Of a DNA stretch of 64,000 nucleotides, positions 36,464 to 47,489 are shown in pieces (positions within the stretch are counted from its first letter, which is position 1; each line of letters starts with the position of its first letter). Below the pieces are notes generated by a model. That model had not been told where the DNA came from. It ran no database searches and saw only the letters and a program-made list of their open reading frames with translations. Both the position numbers and the translations under genes were made by a program. Source of the stretch: Emydura subglobosa (lineage: Eukaryota > Chordata > Testudines > Chelidae); the NCBI GenBank assembly GCA_007922225.1, contig ML679961.1, positions 7,423,702-7,487,701 on the forward strand, read 5' to 3'.

Positions 36464-36949
36464 GTGAGAGAAAGAACGCTGTATCCGTATGAAGCTGGGG
36501 CTTGAGATGCGCTAGGGCTTTAGACAAATGGCTCCTACTGAATGTGTGGCAACATCCCCTTGCTGGTTTGGACTGTCTCAGCTGTGAGCTCTCTGTAGCC
36601 CGTCACTGATTTATAGGTAGCATTTCAGTTTAAGGCTCACTTGGCCCCTCTGGCCCATTCAGAGATCCAAGCTGTGGGTTTATGAACCCTGGGGGTCAGG
36701 GCTAAACTAACTCCTTGTCCTGTTCAACTCGGCCATTTAAACAGCCTGTCCTTTGTTGGATGGCTGTTTGATACTAGACAAATTCAAGCTTGTTTAAACG
36801 CTGTTGACTTCACTGAAGTTGCATCAGGAATTTGCCCAAAGTCAATACGAGATCAAGTTGTTCTTTTACTAACTTATTTACAAGTAGAAAGGTTTTGTCT
36901 TTCTCTTTTGCTGGTGGTTCAGAACTAATTGAGCTGGGAGTAAGCCATT

Positions 36950-37516
36950 AACCCCAGAGGGTTAGAAGGGATGGCAAGTCTAACCCCTTGCCAAGATGAG
37001 GATTTGTTGTGTCTGGATAGATGCAGATGGCTATCCAGCCTCCTTTCAAAAACTCCCAGTGAAGGAGGTTCCACGACCTTCCTAGGCGGTCCGTTCCATT
37101 GTCCTACTGTTCTTACAGGTAGCAAATTTTTCCTGAGATTTAATATAAAACTGCCATGCCGTAGTTTGAACCCATTGCCTTTTGTCCTGCCTTTTGTGGC
37201 AAGAGAGATAAACTTTTCTCCATCTTTTTTTATGGCAGCCTTTCAGGTATCTGAAGATCGCTATCATTTCCCCCCCTTAATCTTCTCTTTTCCAAACTAA
37301 ACATACCCGGTTCCTTCAGCCTTTGCTCGTATGGCCTGCATTCCATCCCTTTGATCATCTTTGTCGCTTGCCTCTGGATCCTTTCCAGTTTCTCGACATC
37401 CTTTCTATGCAGTGGTGACCAAAACTGGACACAGTACTCCAGCTGAGGCCTACCCAGCGCCGAGTAGAGCGGTACCATCCCCTCCTGTGATTTGCACGCC
37501 ATGCCTCTGCTCATGC
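36950..37516 (-). mobile_element. CR1 LINE 3' fragment
   Basis: Reversed CR1 landmarks run through the block. The minus-strand frame 37230-37514 reads [20 protein letters not shown] and [20 protein letters not shown], the C-terminal CR1 reverse-transcriptase region. It is more diverged from the 38719 copy than the 11886 copy is. Confidence 0.9.
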
Positions 37517-38151
37517 AACTCCAAATTGCATTTTTTTTTTTTAAACAAAATGTTCAACAGCATTGCATTTGAAAGCATAAAACCAAGCAGGATTCGCACT
37601 TACACCACCTAAGGTGCTGTCTCAGGTAACTGGGCTGCCTTCATTGAAGTCAATGGAGCAATGCTGCCTTATGCCACTTCTGACTCGTTAGGGCCAATCC
37701 ATGATTAGATTTGTGCAGCCCCTCAAAAAATAAAGAGCTTGCTACAGTCAGAGTAATGGCCCAGGTTCCTGGAGGAAATCGAGCCGGATGCAGATAATAA
37801 TGGGAGTGAGGGTTCCCCCCTCCCCCCTCACTTGGCTCAAAATGCAACCAGGAGTCTTAATAAAAGCCTGCTTGGCATGTTCTTAAACAGCCAAGGACCT
37901 AAGGTTTAATATGCTGCTCACTTATGCTTACGCTAGCAGAATGCCAAGGTCACTGGGTGGTATATGGGTCAAAAATCCAAGCACAGCTCTTCCTTCTTTG
38001 CTGCTAACTTTTTCTTTCGTTCACCAGTGATACGCCTTTTATTCGGACGCCCAGGTGCTTTTCATGAATTCTGAACTGGCTACAGGAAACAAACAGATTC
38101 TTCTGCTGCAAAACCTGCAGACGCCTGGCTTTGTATGTGGCTAAATGCAAA
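37517..38151. other. Unassigned DNA
   Basis: No gene or clear repeat recognised. Confidence 0.4.
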
Positions 38152-38230
38152 GGGTCAAATTCTGCCTCTGTGTAACCCCACTGGGGCTGGTGAGGTTGTA
38201 CTGGGTGTAAATGAGGACAGAATTTGGCCC
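38152..38230. mobile_element. 79-bp MITE with 'gggccaaattctg' ends
   Basis: Left end gggtcaaattctgcctc (38152-38168); right end, on the minus strand, gggccaaattctgtcctc. Another copy with the same ends is at 45689-45797. Confidence 0.7.
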
Positions 38231-38313
38231 AAACAGTAAAATTTCATGGTATATTTGGCTTTAAATTGTATGTTAAATTAGCATGGTACTCATGGGATAC
38301 TCACCTGCATCAA

Positions 38314-38380
38314 TTCCTTTCTGGTCTAGTGGCCGGGTGCTTTCACCATTCTGTCGCAGGTTCAATTCCCAGTCTGGAAA
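38314..38380 (+). tRNA. tRNA-Glu(TTC)-like pseudogene or SINE head
   Basis: 'ctggtctagtggccgggtgc' supplies an A box. 'gctttcacc' matches the anticodon loop of tRNA-Glu with TTC. GGTTCAATTCC (38359-38369) is a perfect B box. It is about 67 nt, slightly short. The outer four acceptor-stem pairs (TTCC/GGAA) can form but the inner ones cannot, and the T stem is broken, so it should not be a functional tRNA. It could instead head a SINE, although no SINE body follows. Confidence 0.5.
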
Positions 38381-38469
38381 TGTTTGCCTTTCTCCACAAG
38401 TGCTTTTGGTGGACAGGTAGTACAGTGACTGGTACAATATGGAGAGATGACCTAGTTCCATCAAACTTG

Positions 38470-38525
38470 ATATTATTCTTTACATTACTGTGGTGCCTAG
38501 GGACCCAATCCAGGATCAGGCAAGG
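38470..38525 (-). mobile_element. SINE 3'-tail fragment
   Basis: 'ttacattactgtggtgccta' plus 'gacccaatccaggatcagg' match the reversed end of the tail module. Confidence 0.45.
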
Positions 38526-38718
38526 GTATTGCCCTACTGAAGTTACAGTATAGATTATTGCAAGACCCAACAGGGGGAGGGCAAGGTTACCGTGAAAGGA
38601 ACAAATGTGCCAGTGCAAGAACTATAAAGAAAACTCCAAATCCTGGCAAGAAACTTTGGCTGTAAATGCAAAAATCACATTCAGCACCATTGTAGGGTCA
38701 TTTCAGTGCTTTCCTTTA

Positions 38719-39425
38719 TCATAGAATCAGAGAAGATGAGGGTTGGAAGGGACCCCAGGAGGTCATCTAGTCCAACTCCCTGCTCAAAGGAGGACCAACT
38801 CCAACTAAATCATCCTAGCCAGGGCTTTGTCAAGCTGGGCCTTAAAAACCTCTAAGGATGGAGATTCCACCACCTCCCTAGGTAACCCTTTCCAGTGCTT
38901 CACAACCCTCCTAGGGAAAAATTTTTTCCTAATATCCAACTTAGACCTCCCCCCCCCCTGCAACTTGAGACCATTGCTCCTTGTTCTGTCATCTGCCACC
39001 ACTGAGAACAGTCTAGCTCCATCCTCCCTGGAACCCCCCTTCAGGTAGTTAAAGGCTGCTCTCAAATCCCCCCTCACTCTTTTCTTCTGCAGACTAAACA
39101 AACCTAGTTCCCTCAGCCTCTCCTCACAAGTCATGTGCTCCAGCCCCCTAATCATTTTTGTCCCCCTCCTCTGGACTCTCTCCAATTTGTCCACATCCTT
39201 CCTGTAATGGGGGGCCCAAAACTGGATGCAATACTCCAGATATGGCCTCACCAGTGCTGAATAGAGGGGAATAATCACTTCCCTCCATCTGCCGGCAATG
39301 CTCCTACTAATGCAGCCCAATATGCCATTAGCCTTCTTGGCAATAAGGGCACACTGCTGACTCATATCCAACTTCTTGTCCACTGTAACCCCCAGGTCCT
39401 TTCCTGCAGAACTGCTGCCTAGCCT
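38719..39425 (-). mobile_element. CR1 LINE, best-preserved 3' copy
   Basis: Starts tcatagaatc (reversed CR1 tail) and is clearly the same subfamily as 11886-12645, but keeps an uninterrupted C-terminal frame (see 38805-39383). It is 5'-truncated at about 39425. The low decay suggests it is among the younger insertions of the window. Confidence 0.92.
38805..39383 (-). CDS. CR1 reverse transcriptase, C-terminal fragment
   Basis: A 192-codon open frame within a 5'-truncated CR1. It covers the region C-terminal to the reverse-transcriptase palm: [18 protein letters not shown] near the N end, [54 protein letters not shown] and a closing [20 protein letters not shown]. The catalytic palm and the endonuclease domain are missing because of the truncation, so the product could not drive retrotransposition. 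The ATG is simply the first Met in the surviving frame. This is a transposon relic, not a host gene. Confidence 0.8.
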   Translation of the reverse strand: MDKKLDMSQQCALIAKKANGILGCISRSIAGRWREVIIPLYSALVRPYLEYCIQFWAPHYRKDVDKLERVQRRGTKMIRGLEHMTCEERLRELGLFSLQKKRVRGDLRAAFNYLKGGSREDGARLFSVVADDRTRSNGLKLQGGGRSKLDIRKKFFPRRVVKHWKGLPREVVESPSLEVFKAQLDKALARMI

Positions 39426-39739
39426 TGTCTTAAAGGGAAGTCATTCATACTGCAAACATGTATTGTAAGGGCTTCAGTCAAATGAGAGAGACAATGAAGT
39501 CACTTGCCACTGGGCCACTCTCTGCAGAAACACAGGTCTCCTTTGTACATATTCGCAGTCTTCTTGATGAAACATTCTTCAGACTCGGTCTGTTTTGAGT
39601 CTGCCCCCATTGGTCTAGACTAGCTTAAAGACAGACAGATGGCTTGAAGCACTTCACGGCAGCTCATTGCCTGAATGGGCAGGGTAGCAGTTGAGGAACA
39701 CAGTAGCCAGCGTGTGGGATCTGTGCCTTGGTGATAAGG

Positions 39740-40405
39740 TCCAATGAGGAGGTTGTTTGCAGGCTCCTGACGTACTGGAATTGCTTGCCCACCCTGGGAT
39801 TTACTAACTGCTTATTATACACTGACACGGTACAGAAGACATCTGAAAAAAATGACGAGCCTCCAACTGAGACACTTGCGGCAAATCATGAACATCAAGT
39901 GGCAAGACCGAATTCCTAACACTGAAGTATTAGGAAGAGCTGAAATGTCCCTTGTAGAAGCAATGGTTACTTCCTCACAGCTGAGGTGGTCAGGATATGT
40001 GACCCGTATGCCAGAACACCGGCTTCTGAAAATCCTCTTTTGTGGTGAACTGAAGGAAGTTAATCGAGCTAGGAGTGGTCAGAAGATACGCTACAAAGAC
40101 GTCCTGAAGAGACATCTCAAGACAGTGGGCATCGATGTGGACACATGGGAGACATTGGCAGAAAACTGTGTACAGTGGAGAAATGCTGTATCTGAGGCTG
40201 TTGAAAAGGTAGAAGAAAAACGATTAGCAACTTATTGCCATCAGCTAAGACACAACATGGCTGGAAACCAACATAGAAATCTCCTACCCTCGATGTGGCC
40301 GATGTTTCCATTCAAGAGCTGGACTTGCATCTCATCAATGTGTGAGAAAGTGCTTGTCACTCTCTACAGTCATCATCGGTCACGATGGACAGCCGAAGTA
40401 TTACC
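39740..40405 (+). pseudogene. C-terminal end of a non-CR1 LINE polymerase
   Basis: The plus frame starting at 39852 contains LRHLRQIMNIKWQDRIPN, SQLRWSGYVTRMPEHRLLK, GELKEVNRARSGQKIRYKD and LAENCVQWRN. This is the region after the reverse transcriptase in a widespread group of LINE proteins (relatives include C. elegans F52C9.6-type ORFs). Around 40280-40350 a different frame gives CGRCFHSRAGLASHQ, the C2H2-like finger that closes these proteins, so a frameshift separates it from the rest. 'catcatcggtcacgatggac' marks the 3' UTR. The palm domain and everything upstream are missing. I cannot fix the clade. Confidence 0.75.
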
Positions 40406-40780
40406 AACAAACCCTGAAATGCCAGCAATGCACAGTATTGCCAGAATTCTTGTCCCAGTGGGTAGGAGGCAATCAGTAAAATCTCTGCCCCAATACCTCT
40501 CTCCATGCTGGACATTTTCACTGGGGAAGTTCCCACTAGCTGGTTGGCAGTCAATAAAACTGTGTCAAGTTCTATTAATTGACTGGTGCATTCACGCCTA
40601 TCAATCTCATTGGGACTGTAACTCAACCTATAGCAAGGTTTCACTCAGATGATAACAGATGATCATGCTCTGCCCCTGTGCAAAAAGGGTGGTAGAACGT
40701 TATGGAATCGTAACATAGCAAATAGCAGCGATAGAAAGAGGACGATTGGAAAAAGTAGAGTACTTGGTTTTGTTTTTCAG

Positions 40781-40834
40781 ATCACCATCCTCAACCTGCA
40801 GCTGCATAATAAGGATTTTGACAGGTTACAGAAG
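40781..40834 (+). other. Candidate 54-nt coding exon
   Basis: The acceptor is very strong (ttggttttgtttttcag) and the segment ends CAGAAG|gtcagt. It is exactly 18 codons and reads ITILNLQLHNKDFDRLQK with phase 0 at both ends. The peptide has the leucine and charge pattern of a coiled coil. It would join in frame to the segment at 42383-42431. I do not recognise the protein. Another donor within the segment (ACAG|gttaca) is weaker. Chance is still possible, so this is a candidate. Confidence 0.35.
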
Positions 40835-41106
40835 GTCAGTTTCACTGGGGATCTGCCACGGAGTGTAACTGATGGAGCCAACTTGGGGAGACAATTGCAA
40901 TAGAGCAGATGATTGGAAACTTTGGCATTACCTTTTTTTCTTCACCCAGCCCATATCAGTGCTTGTAGCTGCCAAACAGAGGGGCATGCTAATGTAAAAT
41001 GCCCCAAAAAACAAACATGTCTTGAAGTCAGTATAAGATGTGAGTCTGTCATCACCCTGACCATCCAGCGTGGGTGTTGTATCTGGGGCTGGCCAGTACT
41101 GTGGGG

Positions 41107-41125
41107 AAAAAAAAAAAAAAAAAAA
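41107..41125. repeat. A19 homopolymer
   Basis: Nineteen consecutive A on the plus strand. No retroposed body recognised immediately upstream. Confidence 0.9.
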
Positions 41126-42382
41126 TGGGTGTGGGTGGGAAATAAACTTGTGAATTTCTTTAACCATCTCTAGCTGTATCGTATCTCCCATTCCCCTGCA
41201 TCACACTCCTTGTCGCTACAGGCTTTCTGCTCTTTGGGGAATGGGCCGTGACTTCCTATGTACTTTGGAAAGTATTTTGGGCACAACTAACGTTTTCAAA
41301 ATCGATTTAAATGACTCAGCCGCCAACAGAGGCAAACATCCTAACAAGTGCCAGTAGCAACAGCTTGCCCCGTTCTGTGTCTCAGCCATCTTCTAGTACA
41401 GGATTTATAGCAAGGTCGTTCAATTAAAGGCTATATACACACACATGCGCGCATGCGCTTTCCTCCCGGCGTAGAATTTAGTATGGATTATGCAGAATGT
41501 TGGAAGCATCAAAAACTCCAAATCCATTTTTTGTTTATATTGAAGGCATGAGAAGTCTTTTTGAGGGATGGATAGGGGTGGGCAGTGGACCAGTTGGTGT
41601 AAAAGTTAATGGTCTCCTGGGCCGATTTAAACAGGTGCATAGTCAGAATCATCATTGCGGTGCTGTGAACCTCATTTCATGTGACTGCCCTTACTTCTCG
41701 CCTAACCCTGCTGTGGCTTCATTCTGCGTAATATTGCTGTGATTGGTAACGTGCATGATCAACCTTCCAGGGTCACTAAGGACTGGAGAGAGTATAGACG
41801 ATTCAAACGTTTTGTCTTTCCTGGTCATTTTGCACTGCAGCTTGTAAATGTCGCCGTCTAGCCAGGGTTTCCTTGGTGTAATATAGCGGATGGAAATGAC
41901 TTTTGATCCTTAGCTGGGAGAACAGCTTGGTCAAAGGCCAACACTTCTCCTGTCCCTGCATCCATCTGCAAAGAACCACACGAAGGTTTGTACACACATG
42001 GGTTTCTAGGCCCTTGGATAGCTTGCCTTTGGTGACCCCCAGCACATTTTTCAAAACATTTCAGCATGCCCAAAATGTTTGCTCAGGCAAGACCCCTTTT
42101 TAAAGTCTCCCTCATAAGTCATTGCGCTTGAGAAACTAAAGATAAATGTGCCGCTTATTGAAATGCTCTGGAGTCTGTTGGACTTTGATCATGCATTCTG
42201 CCTGAAGAGTTGTTTATTTTTCTGTTTGTTTAATGTGCGTCAGTGGGGAGGGTTCTGCTGTCTTCCATCCCCACAATCAAAGCCTCAGTCTAATCTCTCT
42301 GGAGGTCTGTTTCTGGCTCGCAAGAAAAATGGCTGTCCTGCAAGCCAAGGGGAGGAATGAAACTCCCCTTCTCCATCTACAG

Positions 42383-42431
42383 GAACATGCATCCAGGACA
42401 TCACGCCTGACCGAGCTGAGCCAGTTGATGG
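42383..42431 (+). other. Candidate 49-nt coding exon
   Basis: The acceptor ccttctccatctacag is good and the donor ATGG|gtgagg is near-consensus. In phase 0 it reads EHASRTSRLTELSQLM, continuing the coiled-coil character of 40781-40834. The distance of 1.5 kb would be an ordinary intron. Family not recognised. Confidence 0.3.
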
Positions 42432-44014
42432 GTGAGGTCAGAATCGTGACTCGACAAGTTTCCATCAGGGCGGAGCGAGTAGAGTATTGAGGCTCCTATA
42501 ATATCACGTCAAGGGCACTTATTTCTCTGAGGGAAGGAAGATTATTTTTGTGTATCTTGGCTCCTCAGTTCTGTTCCTTTTGAAATGAATTGGAGTATGG
42601 ATTGGTCAAATGCAGCCCTCTTCGTTGGCCAGCCCAGCTTCTTGTCATTCAGGCTTCCAAATCAGGAAAGCACACGCTTTCCTGAATTGGAGCCTAAAAT
42701 AGAGAGCATGCATCTTTCACTCTAGAAAAACCTGCAGTTACTAATAGAGACCTTCCTGTCTCAGACCTTCCTCTGGAAGTCAATGTTCTAGGTGGAACAG
42801 GTGCTCTGAAGATACTGGATGACCCAACTCAATAACTACTTAGAGGAAGAAGAAGCTACCTGAGTGCTTAATTCATGTGTACCTCCTGAGGGAGGGCCCC
42901 TCAGGAAGAGAAGCCACAGGAGAGAGAATTGCTGAAGGGAAAATCCTTATGAAAGATGTGGTCAAAGCAAACGGGGAATATTCTCAAGTGTAGCCCTTTG
43001 ATTTGGCAGTCCAGCCCAGCTTCCCATAGGTGAAGGCTGGGAGGATGTGGGTGTGTGTAAGCAACCCACTGGTCTGTGTATGTTACAGGTCCCCCTCTGT
43101 GCTTGCTCCACAGAGGATCTGAATCGGTTACAGCTGCCAGCTATGGAACTTTAGCAGCTCATCCTTCTGGCTCTGGAGGTTCCTAGTTCAGTCCCCAGTG
43201 ATGGGCACCAGCCAAGATGGTGCCCATCACATATGCATACCTGCAGGGGGTGATGGGGATGGAGAGGGAGGGAGGGTGCACATGGGGACCTATGGAAGAG
43301 CTGAGGCTCAAGGGGATTAGAGAGAAGGACCACACGGAAACCCCAGCGCCTGTTCTGAGGTTTGCCAGTGATCTCTCTGTTTTAATGGGCTGAACTGAAA
43401 CCTCCGCATGTTTGGAGCGTGTGAACCCTGGATCATGGTTTTTCTAGTGGAAGCACATTTCTGATTGGAATCATTCTTGCAACGCAGACGAGAGCTAGGT
43501 TGCTATGGTTTAGTCTTTTTCCTCTCCAGAGTGGACGGGATTGGCAAATCAGTGGGACCCCCTTGAAAAGGAATATACCCTTTTGCTTTGCCTGTGCCTT
43601 TCATGACTGTATTTCTCTTTGGTAATTCTTTCTCAGCTGAGTCCAAGGGCTAATGCCAAGGGAGATTCTCTTCCCCCTGGAAATGACTCAAAATATCAAA
43701 TAAATTCAGATGGAGTCTTCAGTTTTCAACCTCTCTGTTCTGTTCCTGTGCGTGTTAACCCACCCCTCGCCCCATCTTTTCTTAGCTGTGCACACACAAC
43801 CCACTTCTGTGCAGCTCCGGGGCAGTCTCTACTGCATTCCAGTACGGAGAGTGGAACCTCCTGGTCTGACGTTCAGAACGGCTGAGCAACGGGCATGACG
43901 TCAGTGGGAGCTGTGGGCGGCCAGCAGCTTTGACAGTCTGGCCATCAGTTCATTCAACAAAAACCCAGTGGGATTTAAATTCTTTAGCTCAGGAAGGGCT
44001 GACTGAAGTCTTTC

Positions 44015-44350
44015 ACACAATATATTTTTATTCAAAAATTGGTCTTTTTTTTTTCTAAAACAAATCTTTTCATGGAAAAATGTGGACATGATTGACATTA
44101 TATTTTCCATTCATTTATTATTATTTATTTGTATTGTCATATGTAGGAGACCCAGTCATGGAGCAGGACCGCATTGCGCCAGGCGCTGTACAGACACAGA
44201 CAAAAATACAGCACATTTGAATCAATAATTTTACTGAAAGAACTTTCCAACTCATCCTGGAATTTTTGTTTTCCAAAAAGCTGACTTTCAGTTTAACATT
44301 TTTTTCCCGTCCAGCTGAAATTTTGATATTTTATTGTGAAAAACAGAACA
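44015..44350. mobile_element. AT-rich DNA element split by a SINE tail
   Basis: Two halves rich in 'aaaattttg'-type words (44015-44105 and 44226-44350) flank a SINE tail module and resemble the element at 44807-45377. Ends not resolved. Confidence 0.3.
44110..44225 (-). mobile_element. SINE 3'-tail module
   Basis: 'ttattatttatttgtattgt', 'agcaggaccgcattgcgcca' and 'ggcgctgtacagacacagac' are the reversed tail module, ending in its ATT-rich terminus. Confidence 0.6.
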
Positions 44351-44806
44351 TGGAGCCAGTCTGATCCCTAGAAAATAGAAACTTCTGCAGAATTAAATCA
44401 GTTCCAGATATTCATAGCACAGCTTTCTGGAGTTCCACAGCTAAAGTGTGCAGAAGCCCAATATGTGTCTCCAACAGCCTCCAAGTTTTAGATTAAACTA
44501 GTAAAGAGCTAGATGGTATGGGCTATCCTGGTACATAATTACACAATAAGATGTACTAGGCCATAACCTAGGATTTTAATAATATACTCCTATTCCAGAA
44601 AACCTCAGATGCCTCCAGATTATGATTCAGATAATCTGCTAAAATGCTCTGGAGCAAGTGAGGTCTCTAGAGGCTTGGTGCTCTGCTCATACTGGTTTAA
44701 CTCCATCGTTTCCAATGGAGTTACTCTGCAAGCACATCAATGTGAGGGGCACTGGGCCCTTAGCTGGAAGTGCATCTCATGAACTCTCTGTAGCTCTGGT
44801 AAACAA

Positions 44807-45377
44807 TAGAGTTGGCTGGAAACTTTCTGATGTAATATTTTCTGTCAGAAAATGATGATCAAAAACTTTGTTTTGTGGAAACTTGCTGTTTTCTTTTTCA
44901 ATGAAATTTTGTTTAGGAGAAAAAAAATGGAACAGAGCATTCTGATAACATGGTCAATTTCTTCTGGAAGGGAGAGGTTGGGATTTTTTCTCCATTTTGG
45001 CTGCCGGAAGCTGGGACTGGAAAACCGGGGATGGATCATTCGATAATTACCCTGTTCTGTTCCATACCTCTAAAGCATATGGCACCAGCCACTGCTGGAA
45101 AACGGGATACAGGGCTAGATGGACTATTGCTTTGATCCAGTATGGCCGTTCTTATGAAATGACCATTAAAATGTTCAAAAATTAAATATTGTGTTTTTTA
45201 ATATTGATATCAGAATAAAACATTTTGATTAACCCAAAACATGTAAAAAACAAAAACAAATCAACTTCATTTTGTGGGAAATTTTGGAACTTGTTTTTTT
45301 CTTTCCATTTCAAAATGGGAAATTCTAAATCATGGAATTTCCTGCAAAATAGAAAATCTGGTTCCTTCCCAGCTCTA
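44807..45377. mobile_element. DNA element with 'tagagctgg' ends, split by CR1
   Basis: The left end tagagttggctggaa and the right end (minus strand tagagctgggaaggaac) are inverted. The body is AT-rich with many 'aaaattttg' words, and is interrupted by a CR1 3' end at 45000-45157. No coding capacity. Confidence 0.45.
45000..45157 (+). mobile_element. CR1 3' end nested in a DNA element
   Basis: 'gccggaagctgggactgg', 'accctgttctgttccatacc' and 'tccagtatggccgttcttat' are the last 150 bases of a CR1, sense. Extreme 5' truncation. Confidence 0.85.
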
Positions 45378-45688
45378 ACGAGTAATGCCTTGTAGTCTTC
45401 CAGAGGGATTGCGTAAGCCCTGGATGGCAATCTTCCTCATGAGACCAGATCTTTCACACACAGCCTCTAGTAGCGGTTAGCCCCGTTACATCTCTCCCTC
45501 TTGTGAGTGCTGTTTTTCCAGTATCTTTCATTTTGTGCTGAGTTTTGTTCCAGTTGAACAGCCTTTAGAGTGGTGGGCTGGCAAGGATGCAAATAACAGC
45601 AGGAGAAATGTGTGGAAATTTGTACTGACAAGGGTGTGGTGTAACAAACTGGAACGACGCCCCCAGTGTCCTGAGAACTGAGCCAGAA

Positions 45689-45797
45689 GGCCAAATTCTG
45701 ATCTCGGTTATGTCGGAGCAAAACTGGAATAACTTCATTGGTGTGGATGGAGTTACTGCCGATTTGCCCCCCGTGTCAAGGAGATCAGAATCTGCCC
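45689..45797. mobile_element. 109-bp palindromic MITE
   Basis: Left end ggccaaattctgatctcgg; right end, on the minus strand, gggcagattctgatctcc. The same ends as at 38152. The centre has paired 'gagttac' and 'taacttc' words, typical of this palindromic family. Confidence 0.75.
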
Positions 45798-45853
45798 GAG
45801 AATATTGCCCTGGGTTGGCTGTTTTGGCCGAAGTTACAGGAAGATTAAGTCTT

Positions 45854-45956
45854 AAAAAAAAAAAAAAAAAAAAAAAAAAGCCAGCACAGTCACTTCACGT
45901 ACCCAGTTTCTCAAAAAAAACCAAAAAAAAAAAAAAACCCAAAAAAACCCCACCCT
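45854..45956. repeat. A-rich tracts
   Basis: A run of 26 A (45854-45879) is followed after about 35 bases by interrupted A/C tracts to 45956. Frames through this region encode only lysine or phenylalanine runs and are artefacts. Confidence 0.9.
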
Positions 45957-47489
45957 CTTTTTGTCTATCTTTGGAGCAGGCCGAGAATGAGGCCTGGAAT
46001 GGAAAACCCTGCCCAGTGCATTGAGGGGATCCAGAAACAGCTGTGTGGTCAACATGCTTCCCACCCCAGCACACAACATTCTGCTCCCACAGCGGCAGAC
46101 AGGAAAACTCAGATGATGAAGCTCTCTTTCCAGGAAACTGCTGTTGGGTTTCAAGGAATGTATTCCCCCCCCCCCTCGTTTTTTTCTCCTTTTGGGCACT
46201 CTCAAAGTCACCAACAAGCTGGAGCCTGGGGTGCAGGGATGGGGCTTCCTCCGACGCCAACTTCTTAGGCACAGGACCATAGAAACAAAGAGTCTGATGG
46301 AAGTTACACTAGCATAACACTGGGGCCAACGTGTTGGGGGAACCAGACCCAAAGCCTTCTACTACCATAGATTTCTCACTCTCCAAGTGCTTTTAGATGA
46401 CTTAGATCCTATTTTCCCATCCAGGTCTGTAGATATGACACTTACAATTAGAAATAAATTTAACAAGAGCAGCATAGCCCCGACCAACTAAACCAATTAA
46501 GTGGTTTTAGCCAGGATGTGTCCCTGGATGGAAAAAGACTCCATCAACACTACAGGTTTGGAACAGAAAGCCGTTGGAACAGAAAGGTGGCAAACTGCAA
46601 ACCAATAGAAGGAAATACTTTTTGTCACTCCCTGCATTATTAGGCTGTATATATTTGCCACAGGATGCTGTTGAAGCCAAGAACTTAGTTAAATCCAAAG
46701 AGGGATTGGAGTTTTAAACGGATAACATGACTGCAGTTGTTCTAATTAATGCAAATAAAAAGAGAGAGAGAGAGTTTTGTCAGAGAAATAAACACTTCTC
46801 GTTCGAGGTTTAAATCAGTCTCTAACTACTAGCGATTAGGATGAAACCTTCACAGGGGTAGATATCCCCACATCTGCTATTGTGGAGTTTCTCGCACCTT
46901 TCTCTGAAGCATCAGGTGCTGGCTGCTGCTGGGGACAGGATATTTGGCTACATTGGCCCCAGGTTCGGTGCAGTCTAGGAATGCCTGTCTTCCTTGGTGG
47001 GCCTGGTTCTAGTAGCAGCTCAGTTCAATGAGACTTGTTTGGCATGACGAGTTAGATGCATGCCAAAGTATGGGAAAAAGGGACTGGTATAGTGCTTACT
47101 TTTAAAATCAATCTGCTACTTTCCTAGACTTCACTGTTTCACCCCTTCCACCCCCCCTCCCCTCCCGGATGGCTCTGAAATGCTGATTCTGTTCTCGTTC
47201 TTCCCTGTAAAAGGGTGAAGGTTTGCCGCAGGGCTGTTTAAGAACTACACCCTGAAGTCCCGTTCTCAGGAACTGGAAGAGACTCCACCTGTACAGGATT
47301 GCTTGGTGGAGGCTTGAATTCACCAAAGCGAAGCCTCCCAGGAAAACTTTGCACAGCTGCTTCTTCTGACTCCCCACTCATCCTCTTTTCCCTGCGATCC
47401 CAGGACTCCTCTCCCTTCTTGCCTTAGGCATGGGGTTTTCAAAAGCTTTCAGAGGCGAGTCCACAGCTGTCCCGACTGTGTGAAGTATT
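45957..47489. other. Unassigned DNA
   Basis: No gene recognised. A C11 run (46165-46175) and a short (AG) tract (about 46761-46774) are present. Confidence 0.4.

Larger units (their letters stand above)
40406..44014. other. Mostly unassigned DNA with two candidate micro-exons
   Basis: Apart from the candidate exons at 40781-40834 and 42383-42431 and a poly-A tract, I recognise no gene or repeat family. This is the least repeat-dense stretch of the right half, compatible with intron. Confidence 0.35.

Noticed and set aside
39852..40652. 266-codon ORF as a host gene
   Set aside because: Its first 140 or so codons match the C-terminal region of LINE polymerases; the remainder is read-through in the wrong frame.
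45710..46352. Overlapping ORFs across the poly-A region
   Set aside because: They translate homopolymer into Lys or Phe runs and are artefacts of low-complexity DNA.
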